Source of the DNA: Actinomycetota bacterium
GTDB lineage: Bacteria > Actinomycetota > Humimicrobiia > Humimicrobiales > Humimicrobiaceae
Direction: 5' to 3'
DNA length: 8,421 bases
Assembly: GCA_003567835.1 (NCBI GenBank)
Contig: PWYO01000191.1
Location: 1 to 8,421, forward strand
Part shown: positions 1 to 5,262 of the stretch, piece by piece
Numbering within the stretch: position 1 is the stretch's first letter
Layout: each line of letters opens with the position of its first letter
Notes under the pieces: generated by a model
Databases searched by the model: none
Told to the model about the DNA's origin: nothing
Seen by the model: only the letters and a program-made list of their open reading frames with translations
Translations under genes and position numbers: made by a program

Positions 1-235
1 CCGACCTTTTTGCCCTATTGTGCTACCTTAAAAAAGTTTCCCCTTAAAATATCAAAATTCAACCATCCGTTCCTCCCATTTTAGCCATTCTAGATAATAG
101 GCCAACTTTTCATCTTTGGGCATGGCAAACTTTTTCAATATTTTGACATTTTTATATCTGTTCAGCAACAAATATCAGTGTATTGCAACGGGGGACAACT
201 CGGAGGATATGATTTTTTCCAACTTTTTTGCACAG
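1..235. other. Left flank with no convincing gene
   Basis: I see no gene with a start, ribosome binding site and recognisable product in this AT-rich stretch. On the minus strand a frame stays open from 161 to a TGA at 52-54. From an ATG at 123 it would give only 23 residues (ending in a Trp/Glu-rich segment, YYLEWLKWEERMVEF), with no Shine-Dalgarno site. It could be the tail of a decayed gene or chance. The mnmE gene that often follows jag in Firmicutes is not here. Confidence 0.5.
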
Positions 236-263
236 AAAAAGGCACCATCTCTGGCGCCTTTTT
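236..263 (-). terminator. Rho-independent terminator after jag
   Basis: An 11-bp stem (236-246 with 253-263) closes a 6-base loop. The minus-strand transcript has an A-tract on the 5' arm, a GC-rich core (GGCGCC against GGTGCC) and a run of U at the 3' end. One core pair is G-U in the minus transcript but an A-C mismatch in the plus transcript, so the hairpin is better formed leftward. It lies 27 bases past the jag stop and closes the rpmH-jag operon. Confidence 0.85.
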
Positions 264-289
264 CCTTATCTTTATAGGGTATCTTCTTT

Positions 290-868
290 TTAGTTTCCCT
301 CTCGGAGTGGATAAATGATGATTCTTCTATAAGGTTCACGGTTTTTGCTTTTGGTCTGGATATGTTCAAACCCTGCTAATGTATTGTGGATAATTTTTCT
401 TTCAAAAGCGCACATCGGTTTTAACTTTATTCTTTTTCCTTCTCTCATTGCCTTTTTTGCTAATTTTATTGCAGTTTTTTTGATCTTTTTTACTTTGTTT
501 TTTCTGTAGTCTTTAATATCAATTAATATGCTTTTATCAAATAGCTTTTTGCGATTGGATATCAGATTAACGATATACTCAAGTGCTTCCATGTTTTTCC
601 CATTTTTTCCAATGGCCATGGCTAAGTCTTCTCCATAAACAGAAAACTGCATGCTGCTTTTATCCACTTCTACCCGAATATCCTCTCCAATGCATATACT
701 CTCAATGGTGGTTTTAATAAATTCAATGATCCTATCCATACCGTTTTTTGCTTCTGTGTTTCCTATTCTTTTTCGCTTCTTTTTTTCCACCAGCTCGCCA
801 CTTTTTTGTTCTTCTTCCAGCGACTGCACAAAAGAATCTAAGGCATCTTCCATTTTTTTATCTTCCAT
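290..868 (-). CDS. jag: Jag/KhpB family RNA-binding protein (KH and R3H domains)
   Basis: This 192-residue protein is a cytoplasmic RNA-binding protein of the Jag (SpoIIIJ-associated, KhpB/EloR) family, which partners KhpA in several Gram-positive bacteria. It has a KH domain at about 60-118 with the GxxG loop GKNG at 87-90. The R3H domain at about 130-187 carries R157 and H161 in ERKIIH and ends in EPYRRIIIYPLR. The first 45 residues are charged and lack the usual N-terminal Jag_N domain. A GTG at 877 lies in frame, but it is part of the Shine-Dalgarno sequence (AGAGAGG at 877-883). The ATG at 868, 8 bases after that site, is therefore the likely start. It is last in the operon, 21 bases after yidC, its usual partner. 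Confidence 0.93.
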   Translation of the reverse strand: MEDKKMEDALDSFVQSLEEEQKSGELVEKKKRKRIGNTEAKNGMDRIIEFIKTTIESICIGEDIRVEVDKSSMQFSVYGEDLAMAIGKNGKNMEALEYIVNLISNRKKLFDKSILIDIKDYRKNKVKKIKKTAIKLAKKAMREGKRIKLKPMCAFERKIIHNTLAGFEHIQTKSKNREPYRRIIIYPLREGN

Positions 869-876
869 GTTTAACA

Positions 877-883
877 CCTCTCT
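877..883 (-). promoter_or_regulatory. Ribosome binding site deciding the ATG start of jag
   Basis: AGAGAGG on the minus strand, 8 bases before ATG at 868. The in-frame GTG at 875-877 overlaps this site and would have no spacing, so it is rejected as the start. Confidence 0.75.
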
Positions 884-889
884 TCTAAT

Positions 890-1681
890 TTATTTTTTCT
901 TTCTTCTTTTCTTTCTTTTCTTTCCAGATATTGCTTTCTTTTCTTGGGTGGTTAATGGTTTTTGTTTTTCTTCCTTTTCTTCTTCCGGTTTCTCTTCGCT
1001 CTTTTCTTCCGTTCTCTTAACCCATTTGTTTACAGCCCATTGTTGACCTATAGACCAAATATTGGTAGTCACCCAGTACACCAATATACCAGCAGGGAGG
1101 GTAATGGAAATAAACCCGAACACCACCGGCATGGCATAGGTTATCATGGATTGCTTTGGGTCTGTGGTGGTCATTTTAGAAGTTAAAAACATGGTAACCA
1201 CCATGAATATGACCAAAATATAATAAGGGTCGGGCAGGTTTAAGTTTAGCCAGAGAAAATTGTAATTTGGATTGGGTGTCCCATTAATTGCAAACTGACC
1301 CAACACATCGGTGACTATATTAGATGGGTTTCTTAATGCCTGAAATAATGCAAAAAAGATGGGCATCTGTAATAGCAGGGGAAGGCATCCGGCCAGGGGA
1401 TTTACATTATTTTTCCGGTAAAATTCCATTGTTTTTTCCTGGGCCTTTTGCTTATCATCTTTATACTTTTTTTGTATTTCTTTAAGCATGGGCTGCAGTT
1501 TCTGCATTTTTGCCATGGATTTTGTCTGGCTAATGGTAAGCGGGGTTAGTACAACCCTAACAATAAGGGTCAATAGAATAATAACCAAGCCATAGCTCTG
1601 TACCACATTCTGGTACAAAAACACGATCACATGCTCTATGACAGTCTGCACAGGTCTTAATAATTCCAATATTTGAGTCAA
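890..1681 (-). CDS. yidC: YidC/Oxa1/SpoIIIJ membrane protein insertase
   Basis: This 263-residue integral membrane protein inserts proteins into the cytoplasmic membrane, alone or with Sec. The first hydrophobic segment ends in VRVVLTPL, with R42 matching the conserved groove arginine of the family. A charged cytoplasmic helical hairpin follows (about 52-92, many Lys). Later membrane segments lie at about 95-116, 152-168 and 180-212. The C-terminal tail (222-263) is acidic and then strongly basic, ending in KKRKKRRKKK, as in YidC forms that bind the ribosome. No lipoprotein signal (LxxC) is visible at the N-terminus, unlike Bacillus SpoIIIJ. The start is TTG at 1681, chosen because AAGGGAGG (1691-1698) lies 9 bases upstream and no in-frame ATG is near. 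It follows yidD by 20 bases and precedes jag, the standard order. Confidence 0.95.
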   Translation of the reverse strand: MTQILELLRPVQTVIEHVIVFLYQNVVQSYGLVIILLTLIVRVVLTPLTISQTKSMAKMQKLQPMLKEIQKKYKDDKQKAQEKTMEFYRKNNVNPLAGCLPLLLQMPIFFALFQALRNPSNIVTDVLGQFAINGTPNPNYNFLWLNLNLPDPYYILVIFMVVTMFLTSKMTTTDPKQSMITYAMPVVFGFISITLPAGILVYWVTTNIWSIGQQWAVNKWVKRTEEKSEEKPEEEKEEKQKPLTTQEKKAISGKKRKKRRKKK

Positions 1682-1690
1682 ACTAGTAAA

Positions 1691-1698
1691 CCTCCCTT
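1691..1698 (-). promoter_or_regulatory. Ribosome binding site deciding the TTG start of yidC
   Basis: AAGGGAGG on the minus strand, 9 bases before TTG at 1681. It is the strongest Shine-Dalgarno match in the leftward operon and makes the rare TTG start credible. Confidence 0.75.
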
Positions 1699-1701
1699 GC
1701 T

Positions 1702-1911
1702 TTATTTAACCGGATCATACCCGCCTTTATTAAATGGATTACATCTTAAGATTCTATATATAGATTTCATACTACCCTTAAGTACTCCATACTTGTTTAT
1801 TGCTTCCATGGCATACTCTGAACACGTAGGCAAAAACCTGCAGCTATTCGGAAGTATGGGAGATATGAATTTTTTATACAATCTCAATAGATATATTAAT
1901 ATATTTTTCAT
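1702..1911 (-). CDS. yidD: YidD membrane protein insertion efficiency factor
   Basis: This 69-residue protein belongs to the YidD family (also called haemolytic family, DUF37), which assists YidC-dependent membrane insertion and associates with the inner face of the membrane. The family core is plain: an amphipathic N-terminus, ISPILPNSCRFLPTCSEYA with its cysteines at about 17-35, then RILRCNPFNKGGYDPV near the end. The length is typical. It lies 25 bases after rnpA and 20 bases before yidC. Its ATG at 1911 has only a weak Shine-Dalgarno match (CTGGA, over 14 bases upstream), so translation may depend on ribosomes coming from rnpA. Confidence 0.94.
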   Translation of the reverse strand: MKNILIYLLRLYKKFISPILPNSCRFLPTCSEYAMEAINKYGVLKGSMKSIYRILRCNPFNKGGYDPVK

Positions 1912-1936
1912 GATTAAAGATTTTTTCCAGGTTCGT

Positions 1937-2260
1937 TTAATTGGCCGGGGAATCGATCGCGTTGTCTATGCTGCTTTTAATATCCTGATAGGTTGCCCTG
2001 GCTGCACTTTTTTTTGCTACAACCAACAGATCTAGACCATTTCTATAATTCTTTTTTTTCCTCAAAACTTCTTTGATCATTCTTTTTATCCGGTTTCGAA
2101 TCACTGCTTTGCCAATTTTTTTGCCAACACTTATTCCTACCCGTATTTTTTTGCAGTTATTGTCCAACATATAAATGGTTAAAAATTTCCCCCTAAAACG
2201 CCTTCCCTGAAAATACAGTTTGCTGAACTCGCTTTTCTTCTTGAGCGTCTCAAACTGCAT
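1937..2260 (-). CDS. rnpA: Ribonuclease P protein component
   Basis: This 107-residue basic protein is the protein subunit of RNase P. With the RNA subunit (not in this window) it cleaves the 5' leader from tRNA precursors. The family signature KAVIRNRIKRMIKE (about 52-65), with the RNR motif, is present, as is the N-terminal LKKKSEFSKLYFQGRR segment and an LLVVAKKSAA strand near the C-terminus. I place the start at ATG 2260, whose A is shared with the rpmH TGA stop (TGATG). An in-frame TTG at 2263 is possible but less likely. The overlap implies translational coupling to rpmH, the standard neighbour. Confidence 0.95.
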   Translation of the reverse strand: MQFETLKKKSEFSKLYFQGRRFRGKFLTIYMLDNNCKKIRVGISVGKKIGKAVIRNRIKRMIKEVLRKKKNYRNGLDLLVVAKKSAARATYQDIKSSIDNAIDSPAN

Positions 2261-2394
2261 CAAGCGCTTAGTTTCTTTCTGCCTTTTTTTCTTCGGTTGG
2301 CAAGTATTCTTCTGCCGCCTTTTGTTTTCATACGAGCTCTAAAACCATGATTTTTTTTCTTCTTTCTTACATTAGGCTGAAATGTCCTTTTCAT
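2260..2394 (-). CDS. rpmH: 50S ribosomal protein L34
   Basis: Translating the minus strand from ATG 2394 gives 44 residues, the usual length of L34, a small basic protein of the large ribosomal subunit. It begins MKRTFQPNVRKKKKNHGFRA and continues with the family core RMKTKGGRRILANRRKKGR before ending KKLSA. AAAGGA at 2401-2406 lies 6 bases before the start. The TGA stop shares its last base with the rnpA ATG. It is the first gene of the leftward operon. Confidence 0.97.
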   Translation of the reverse strand: MKRTFQPNVRKKKKNHGFRARMKTKGGRRILANRRKKGRKKLSA

Positions 2395-2436
2395 TTTATA
2401 TCCTTTAACACTATTTCAATTTTTATTAAGTGTTAA

Positions 2437-2465
2437 ATTATACATACTAATTCTGCTAATATCAA
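2437..2465 (-). promoter_or_regulatory. Sigma-A type promoter of the rpmH operon
   Basis: On the minus strand the -35 is TTGATA (2465-2460) and the -10 is TATAAT (2442-2437), with a 17-bp spacer. A transcript would start near 2430 and leave a leader of about 35 bases before rpmH. The match to the housekeeping consensus is 11 of 12. It points away from the origin. Confidence 0.85.
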
Positions 2466-2586
2466 GAACCGCGGCTTTCTTGGACTTCAAACACTTGTTC
2501 ATAATTTATACAAATTGAAAAGCTTTTTCCACAATCAAATTGCTTACAGTGGCGTTTTTCTTCATTCCCATATTTTTCTGCCCAAG

Positions 2587-2606
2587 TTTTCAACAGCTGT
2601 GGAAAA
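2587..2606. repeat. Facing pair of DnaA-like boxes forming an imperfect palindrome
   Basis: TTTTCAACA on the plus strand (2587-2595) and TTTTCCACA on the minus strand (2598-2606) face each other across GC at 2596-2597. Together they form a 20-bp palindrome with one mismatched pair (2592 with 2601). Confidence 0.6.
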
Positions 2607-2609
2607 AAC

Positions 2610-2621
2610 TGTTAATAACTT
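2610..2621. repeat. 12-bp direct repeat, copy 1 (DnaA-box-like)
   Basis: TGTTAATAACTT occurs here and again at 2728-2739, a 118-bp period. The first nine bases are the complement of TTATTAACA, one mismatch from TTATNCACA. Confidence 0.55.
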
Positions 2622-2727
2622 AAAAAAGTCCACTATATAGGCTTTCAAAACATGTTGAATGTAAAAATTTTCCCCATCATTGATTGCCTTTTTTCCCATA
2701 ACACCGTTGTTTTTTTTAGTAATTTTT

Positions 2728-2739
2728 TGTTAATAACTT
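2728..2739. repeat. 12-bp direct repeat, copy 2 (DnaA-box-like)
   Basis: The same 12 bases as at 2610-2621. It lies 31 bp before the -35 of the ATPase-dnaA promoter, a position where a bound protein could affect transcription. Confidence 0.55.
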
Positions 2740-2769
2740 TTTAATGTGGAAAGTTTGTGAAAAGATTCA

Positions 2770-2798
2770 TTGATAAAAAGAAAGCAAATTACTATAAT
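2770..2798 (+). promoter_or_regulatory. Sigma-A type promoter of the ATPase-dnaA unit
   Basis: The -35 TTGATA (2770-2775) and -10 TATAAT (2793-2798) are separated by 17 bp. Transcription should start near 2804-2806. This is the only strong promoter seen upstream of dnaA, so dnaA is probably transcribed through the ATPase gene. DnaA-like 9-mers at 2745-2753 and 2756-2764 lie directly upstream, where bound DnaA could modulate it. Confidence 0.83.
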
Positions 2799-2830
2799 TT
2801 TCTATGTTTAGCAATAACCTTTCTTAGTTT

Positions 2831-3616
2831 ATGTTAGATGGTCAAGCCAACACAAATCAAAAGAGGAATAATAGCATACCGGTCAGAATTGCTGTTTATG
2901 ATAATATGAAAAGTATCCCCCGCGTCTTAGAGTTTGACTTCAGCAATGTTTCCGATTTTATCAATGAGTCATCCCAGCAGGCATACAGGCTTTCTCATGA
3001 ATCTGGCGGGCAGATTCCCTACACCATTATCAGGGAAATTATTGAAAATCTTATACATGCAGATTTTTCCGAAATTATCATTACCATCTGCGATGACGGA
3101 AATCACATCATTATTTCCGATCAAGGCCCCGGCATTGAAAACAAAGATAAAGCTTTTCTCCCTGGATATACATCTGCTACCCAGAAGATGAAAGAGTATA
3201 TCAGGGGGGTGGGCTCCGGTTTACCTATCGTAAAGGAAACCATAACCTTCTCTGGAGGTTCTATTGATATTTCAGATAATATAAAAAAGGGAACCGTGGT
3301 ATCCCTAAAAATTGATACCGAGCAAAAACCCTCCAATACAGAAACCCCGCCTCCCCAGGAACCCAAACAAGATGTAAAAGATTTTTCCAACTTAAGCCTT
3401 ACGCTTAGGCAGAAAAAAATACTCTCCCTGATGCTGGAGATGGAAGAGGCAGGACCTTCAAAAATTGCCAAAGAGTTGAAATTTAGCCTTTCTACTTCAT
3501 ACCGGGAGCTGATTGTTTTAGAAGAAAAGAAACTTCTTGTGGCCAGCAGCAGCGGAAAAAGGAAATTGTCTCAAAAAGGCATTAAATATCTTGAATATTA
3601 TTCAAATAGTTTTTAA
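2831..3616 (+). CDS. GHKL ATPase with C-terminal winged helix, unnamed
   Basis: This 261-residue soluble protein has a GHKL (histidine-kinase-like) ATP-binding domain at about 60-162. It shows an N-box helix REIIENLIHADF (N73), a G1 box DQGPGI (97-102), a lid with AFLPGYTSA, a G2 box GVGSGLPI (126-133) and GT at 154-155 before the last strand. A Pro/Glu linker (about 163-187) joins a winged-helix segment at about 188-258 (LTLRQKKILSLM, then PSKIAKELKFSLSTSYRELIVLEEKKLL). No membrane segment and no phospho-accepting H-box are visible, so it is not an ordinary sensor kinase. Residues 1-60 match nothing I recognise. ATG 2831 follows an in-frame TAG (2825-2827) and has no Shine-Dalgarno site. It precedes dnaA by 12 bases under the same promoter. 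An ATP-dependent transcription or replication regulator is inferred; the function is unknown. Confidence 0.9.
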   Translation: MLDGQANTNQKRNNSIPVRIAVYDNMKSIPRVLEFDFSNVSDFINESSQQAYRLSHESGGQIPYTIIREIIENLIHADFSEIIITICDDGNHIIISDQGPGIENKDKAFLPGYTSATQKMKEYIRGVGSGLPIVKETITFSGGSIDISDNIKKGTVVSLKIDTEQKPSNTETPPPQEPKQDVKDFSNLSLTLRQKKILSLMLEMEEAGPSKIAKELKFSLSTSYRELIVLEEKKLLVASSSGKRKLSQKGIKYLEYYSNSF

Positions 3617-3628
3617 TATTACCCTATC

Positions 3629-4984
3629 ATGGCTAATTTAAATGATTCCTGGAAATCGGTTCTGGAAGATATAAAAAGCAATATAAACATGCCCACCTAT
3701 AAAACTTGGTTTGAACATGTTTATCCTGTTTCCTATAAGGATAACTGCCTTACCCTATCGGTTAACAGCAAATTTGCAAAAGAATGGCTTGAAACCAGGT
3801 ATAATAAGATTTTAGTTGACGCCATTAAAAAAAATCTGGATAAAAATTGTAATTTAAAAATAATTGTCAGCCCAAAAAAGGATTCCAGCGTCGACGAATT
3901 TGACTCGCAATCAGCCTTAACCCCCCCTGCATCAGCAACAAAGGAAAAAATTTCCGGCTCCATGTTTAATACAAAATACACTTTCGAAACATTTGTTATA
4001 GGCAGCGGAAACAGATTCTCCCATGCAGCCGCTCTTGCTGTAAGCGAAAACCCAGGCAAAGCATATAACCCGCTGTTTATATATGGAGGTGTGGGGTTGG
4101 GAAAAACCCATCTTCTGCATGCCATTGGCCAGTATCTTGTCCAGATTTATCCAGATTTGACGGTTAAATATGTTTCAGCTGAAAAATTTCTTAATGATTT
4201 TATCAATGCTTTAAGAGATAAAAGTGTTCTTTCCTTTAAAGACTATTATAGAAATGCAGATGTTTTATTGGTAGATGATATACAATTTTTAGAAGAAAAA
4301 GACGCTAGCCAGGAAGAATTTTTCCACACTTTTAATGCTTTGCATGACACCAATCGACAGATTGTTTTATCCAGTGACCGGAAACCGAAAGATATTTCCA
4401 CTTTAGAAGAACGGCTGCGGTCCCGTTTTGAGTGGGGTTTGGTAACCGATATTCAGCCCCCTGATTTTGAAACCAGGTTTGCCATCCTTAAAAAATATTC
4501 TGAACGGGAAAAAATCATCGTTTCCGATGATATACTCAGCCTGATTGCCAGCAGAATTACGTCCAATATTAGAGAATTGGAAGGGGCATTAACCCGGGTG
4601 GTGGCGTTTTCTTCTCTTACCAGATCCAAACCTGACCTTGATATTGCGAAAAATGTTTTAAAAGATATACTTCCTGAGGGAAATGAGCAAAAGATTAATA
4701 TTCAGAGAATCATTAAAGAGGTGTCTCAATATTTTTCTATTCCTATCAGCACTTTAACGGGGAGTAAAAGAAGTAAATTTGTCTCACATGCCAGACATGT
4801 TGCTATGTATCTTTCTAGAGAACTGACTAGCAATTCTTTACCAAAAATTGGCAGTGCTTTTGGCAACCGCGACCATGCGACGGTTATTTATGCCATATCA
4901 AAAATTACAGAAATGCTTAATCGGGACCAAGAAGTATATAAACAAATCCAACTGATTACCAATAATATTAAAAAAAACTCTTAG
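3629..4984 (+). CDS. dnaA: Chromosomal replication initiator protein DnaA
   Basis: This 451-residue AAA+ protein binds DnaA boxes, assembles on oriC and opens the duplex for helicase loading. Domain I spans about 1-80 (with TYKTWFEHV). A variable linker runs to about 115. The AAA+ domain has Walker A GGVGLGKT (153-160), Walker B VLLVDD (212-217), sensor I near VLSSDR (246-251), the arginine-finger region RLRSRF (262-267) and sensor II NIRELEG (313-319). Domain IV carries R389 in the basic helix and the signature GNRDHATV (412-419). The common form is GGRDHTTV, so the first Thr is Ala here. No Shine-Dalgarno site precedes ATG 3629; it lies 12 bases past the ATPase stop, which suggests translational coupling. 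The length is normal. Confidence 0.98.
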   Translation: MANLNDSWKSVLEDIKSNINMPTYKTWFEHVYPVSYKDNCLTLSVNSKFAKEWLETRYNKILVDAIKKNLDKNCNLKIIVSPKKDSSVDEFDSQSALTPPASATKEKISGSMFNTKYTFETFVIGSGNRFSHAAALAVSENPGKAYNPLFIYGGVGLGKTHLLHAIGQYLVQIYPDLTVKYVSAEKFLNDFINALRDKSVLSFKDYYRNADVLLVDDIQFLEEKDASQEEFFHTFNALHDTNRQIVLSSDRKPKDISTLEERLRSRFEWGLVTDIQPPDFETRFAILKKYSEREKIIVSDDILSLIASRITSNIRELEGALTRVVAFSSLTRSKPDLDIAKNVLKDILPEGNEQKINIQRIIKEVSQYFSIPISTLTGSKRSKFVSHARHVAMYLSRELTSNSLPKIGSAFGNRDHATVIYAISKITEMLNRDQEVYKQIQLITNNIKKNS

Positions 4985-5090
4985 TGTTTTCTGTTGAATC
5001 TTATGTGTAAAACCCTTCTTTTGTTCACAATTTTGCTTTTTTTATGTTTAATAAAAATACGTTTTTTTATTCGGTGTATAGGTATCCTGT

Positions 5091-5099
5091 TTATCCACA
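5091..5099 (+). promoter_or_regulatory. Perfect DnaA box
   Basis: TTATCCACA, an exact match to the high-affinity consensus and the only exact one noticed in the intergenic regions. The next box, TTATCAACA, starts 22 bases downstream in the same orientation, about two helical turns away. Confidence 0.9.
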
Positions 5100-5176
5100 C
5101 CTTTTTTTTGGTTTATCAACACCAGGTTTCCCACAACCGCAGCATCTTTTCTGGTTTTGCACAGTTTAAACAGCCC

Positions 5177-5225
5177 CTATTATGTACTACTAGTTATTTA
5201 AATAATTAAATATATATAATAGAAT
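5177..5225. other. Probable DNA unwinding element with DnaA-trio-like triplets
   Basis: After the box at 5155-5163 and a CAGCCCC stretch come CTA (5177), TTA (5180), CTA (5187) and CTA (5190). On the opposite strand these read as the 3'-(G/A)AT-5' trios described for B. subtilis DnaA. The second pair is one base out of register with the first, so the array is imperfect. A 12-bp A/T palindrome (5194-5205) and a run of TA steps follow, consistent with easily melted DNA. Confidence 0.6.
5215..5220 (+). promoter_or_regulatory. Possible -10 element for dnaN
   Basis: TATAAT lies 42 bases before dnaN. The matching -35 position (5192-5197, AGTTAT) is poor. The hexamer sits in A/T-only DNA where chance matches are common, so this is weak; dnaN could instead be read from the upstream promoter. 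Confidence 0.3.
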
Positions 5226-5262
5226 AGGTATTACGTGAAAAAATAAACAAAAGAGGCTGGAA

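Larger units (their letters stand above)
2500..2769. other. oriC: oriC, upstream DnaA-box cluster
   Basis: This gene-free AT-rich stretch between the two divergent promoters holds a cluster of 9-mers close to the DnaA box TTATNCACA. They are TTATACAAA (2506-2514, +), TTTTCCACA (2525-2533, +), TTTTCAACA (2587-2595, +), TTTTCCACA (2598-2606, -), TTATTAACA (2610-2618, -), TTATTAACA (2728-2736, -), CTTTCCACA (2745-2753, -) and CTTTTCACA (2756-2764, -). None is perfect; the best have one mismatch. The position beside rpmH and upstream of dnaA matches the upstream half of the bipartite origin in B. subtilis. It may also serve for DnaA autoregulation, because the last boxes abut the promoter at 2770. 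Individual degenerate boxes are uncertain; the cluster as a whole is convincing. Confidence 0.82.
4985..5262. other. oriC: oriC, dnaA-dnaN region with DnaA boxes and unwinding element
   Basis: This gap holds TTTTACACA (5004-5012, -), TTGTTCACA (5021-5029, +), a perfect TTATCCACA (5091-5099, +), TTATCAACA (5113-5121, +), TTTCCCACA (5127-5135, +) and TTTTGCACA (5155-5163, +). A short GC-richer stretch (5171-5177) follows, then CTA/TTA triplets and a strongly AT-rich tract up to about 5250. Box array, GC stretch, triplets and AT-rich DNA in this order match the unwinding side of the B. subtilis origin. A possible frame through here (ATG 5003) is hydrophobic low-complexity sequence without a ribosome binding site, and I do not call it a gene. 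Confidence 0.85.

Noticed and set aside
175..369. 64-residue minus-strand frame over the jag end
   Set aside because: It runs through the terminator hairpin and overlaps the conserved C-terminus of jag in another frame, with no recognisable product.
651..1046. 131-residue plus-strand frame rich in Ser and Phe
   Set aside because: It is the complement of the well-supported jag and yidC genes, whose Lys/Glu-rich codons read as Phe/Ser on the other strand.
2653..2659. TGTTGAA as a Spo0A box (TGTCGAA)
   Set aside because: One mismatch in a 7-mer in AT-rich DNA is expected by chance, and no paired site is seen.
3121..3471. Minus-strand frame opposite the ATPase gene
   Set aside because: Shadow of the plus-strand gene, whose GHKL motifs are intact in frame.
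4994..5209. 71-residue hydrophobic frame between dnaA and dnaN
   Set aside because: It starts at a TTG with no ribosome binding site, is low-complexity Leu/Ile/Phe-rich as expected of AT-rich DNA, and runs through the DnaA boxes and unwinding region.
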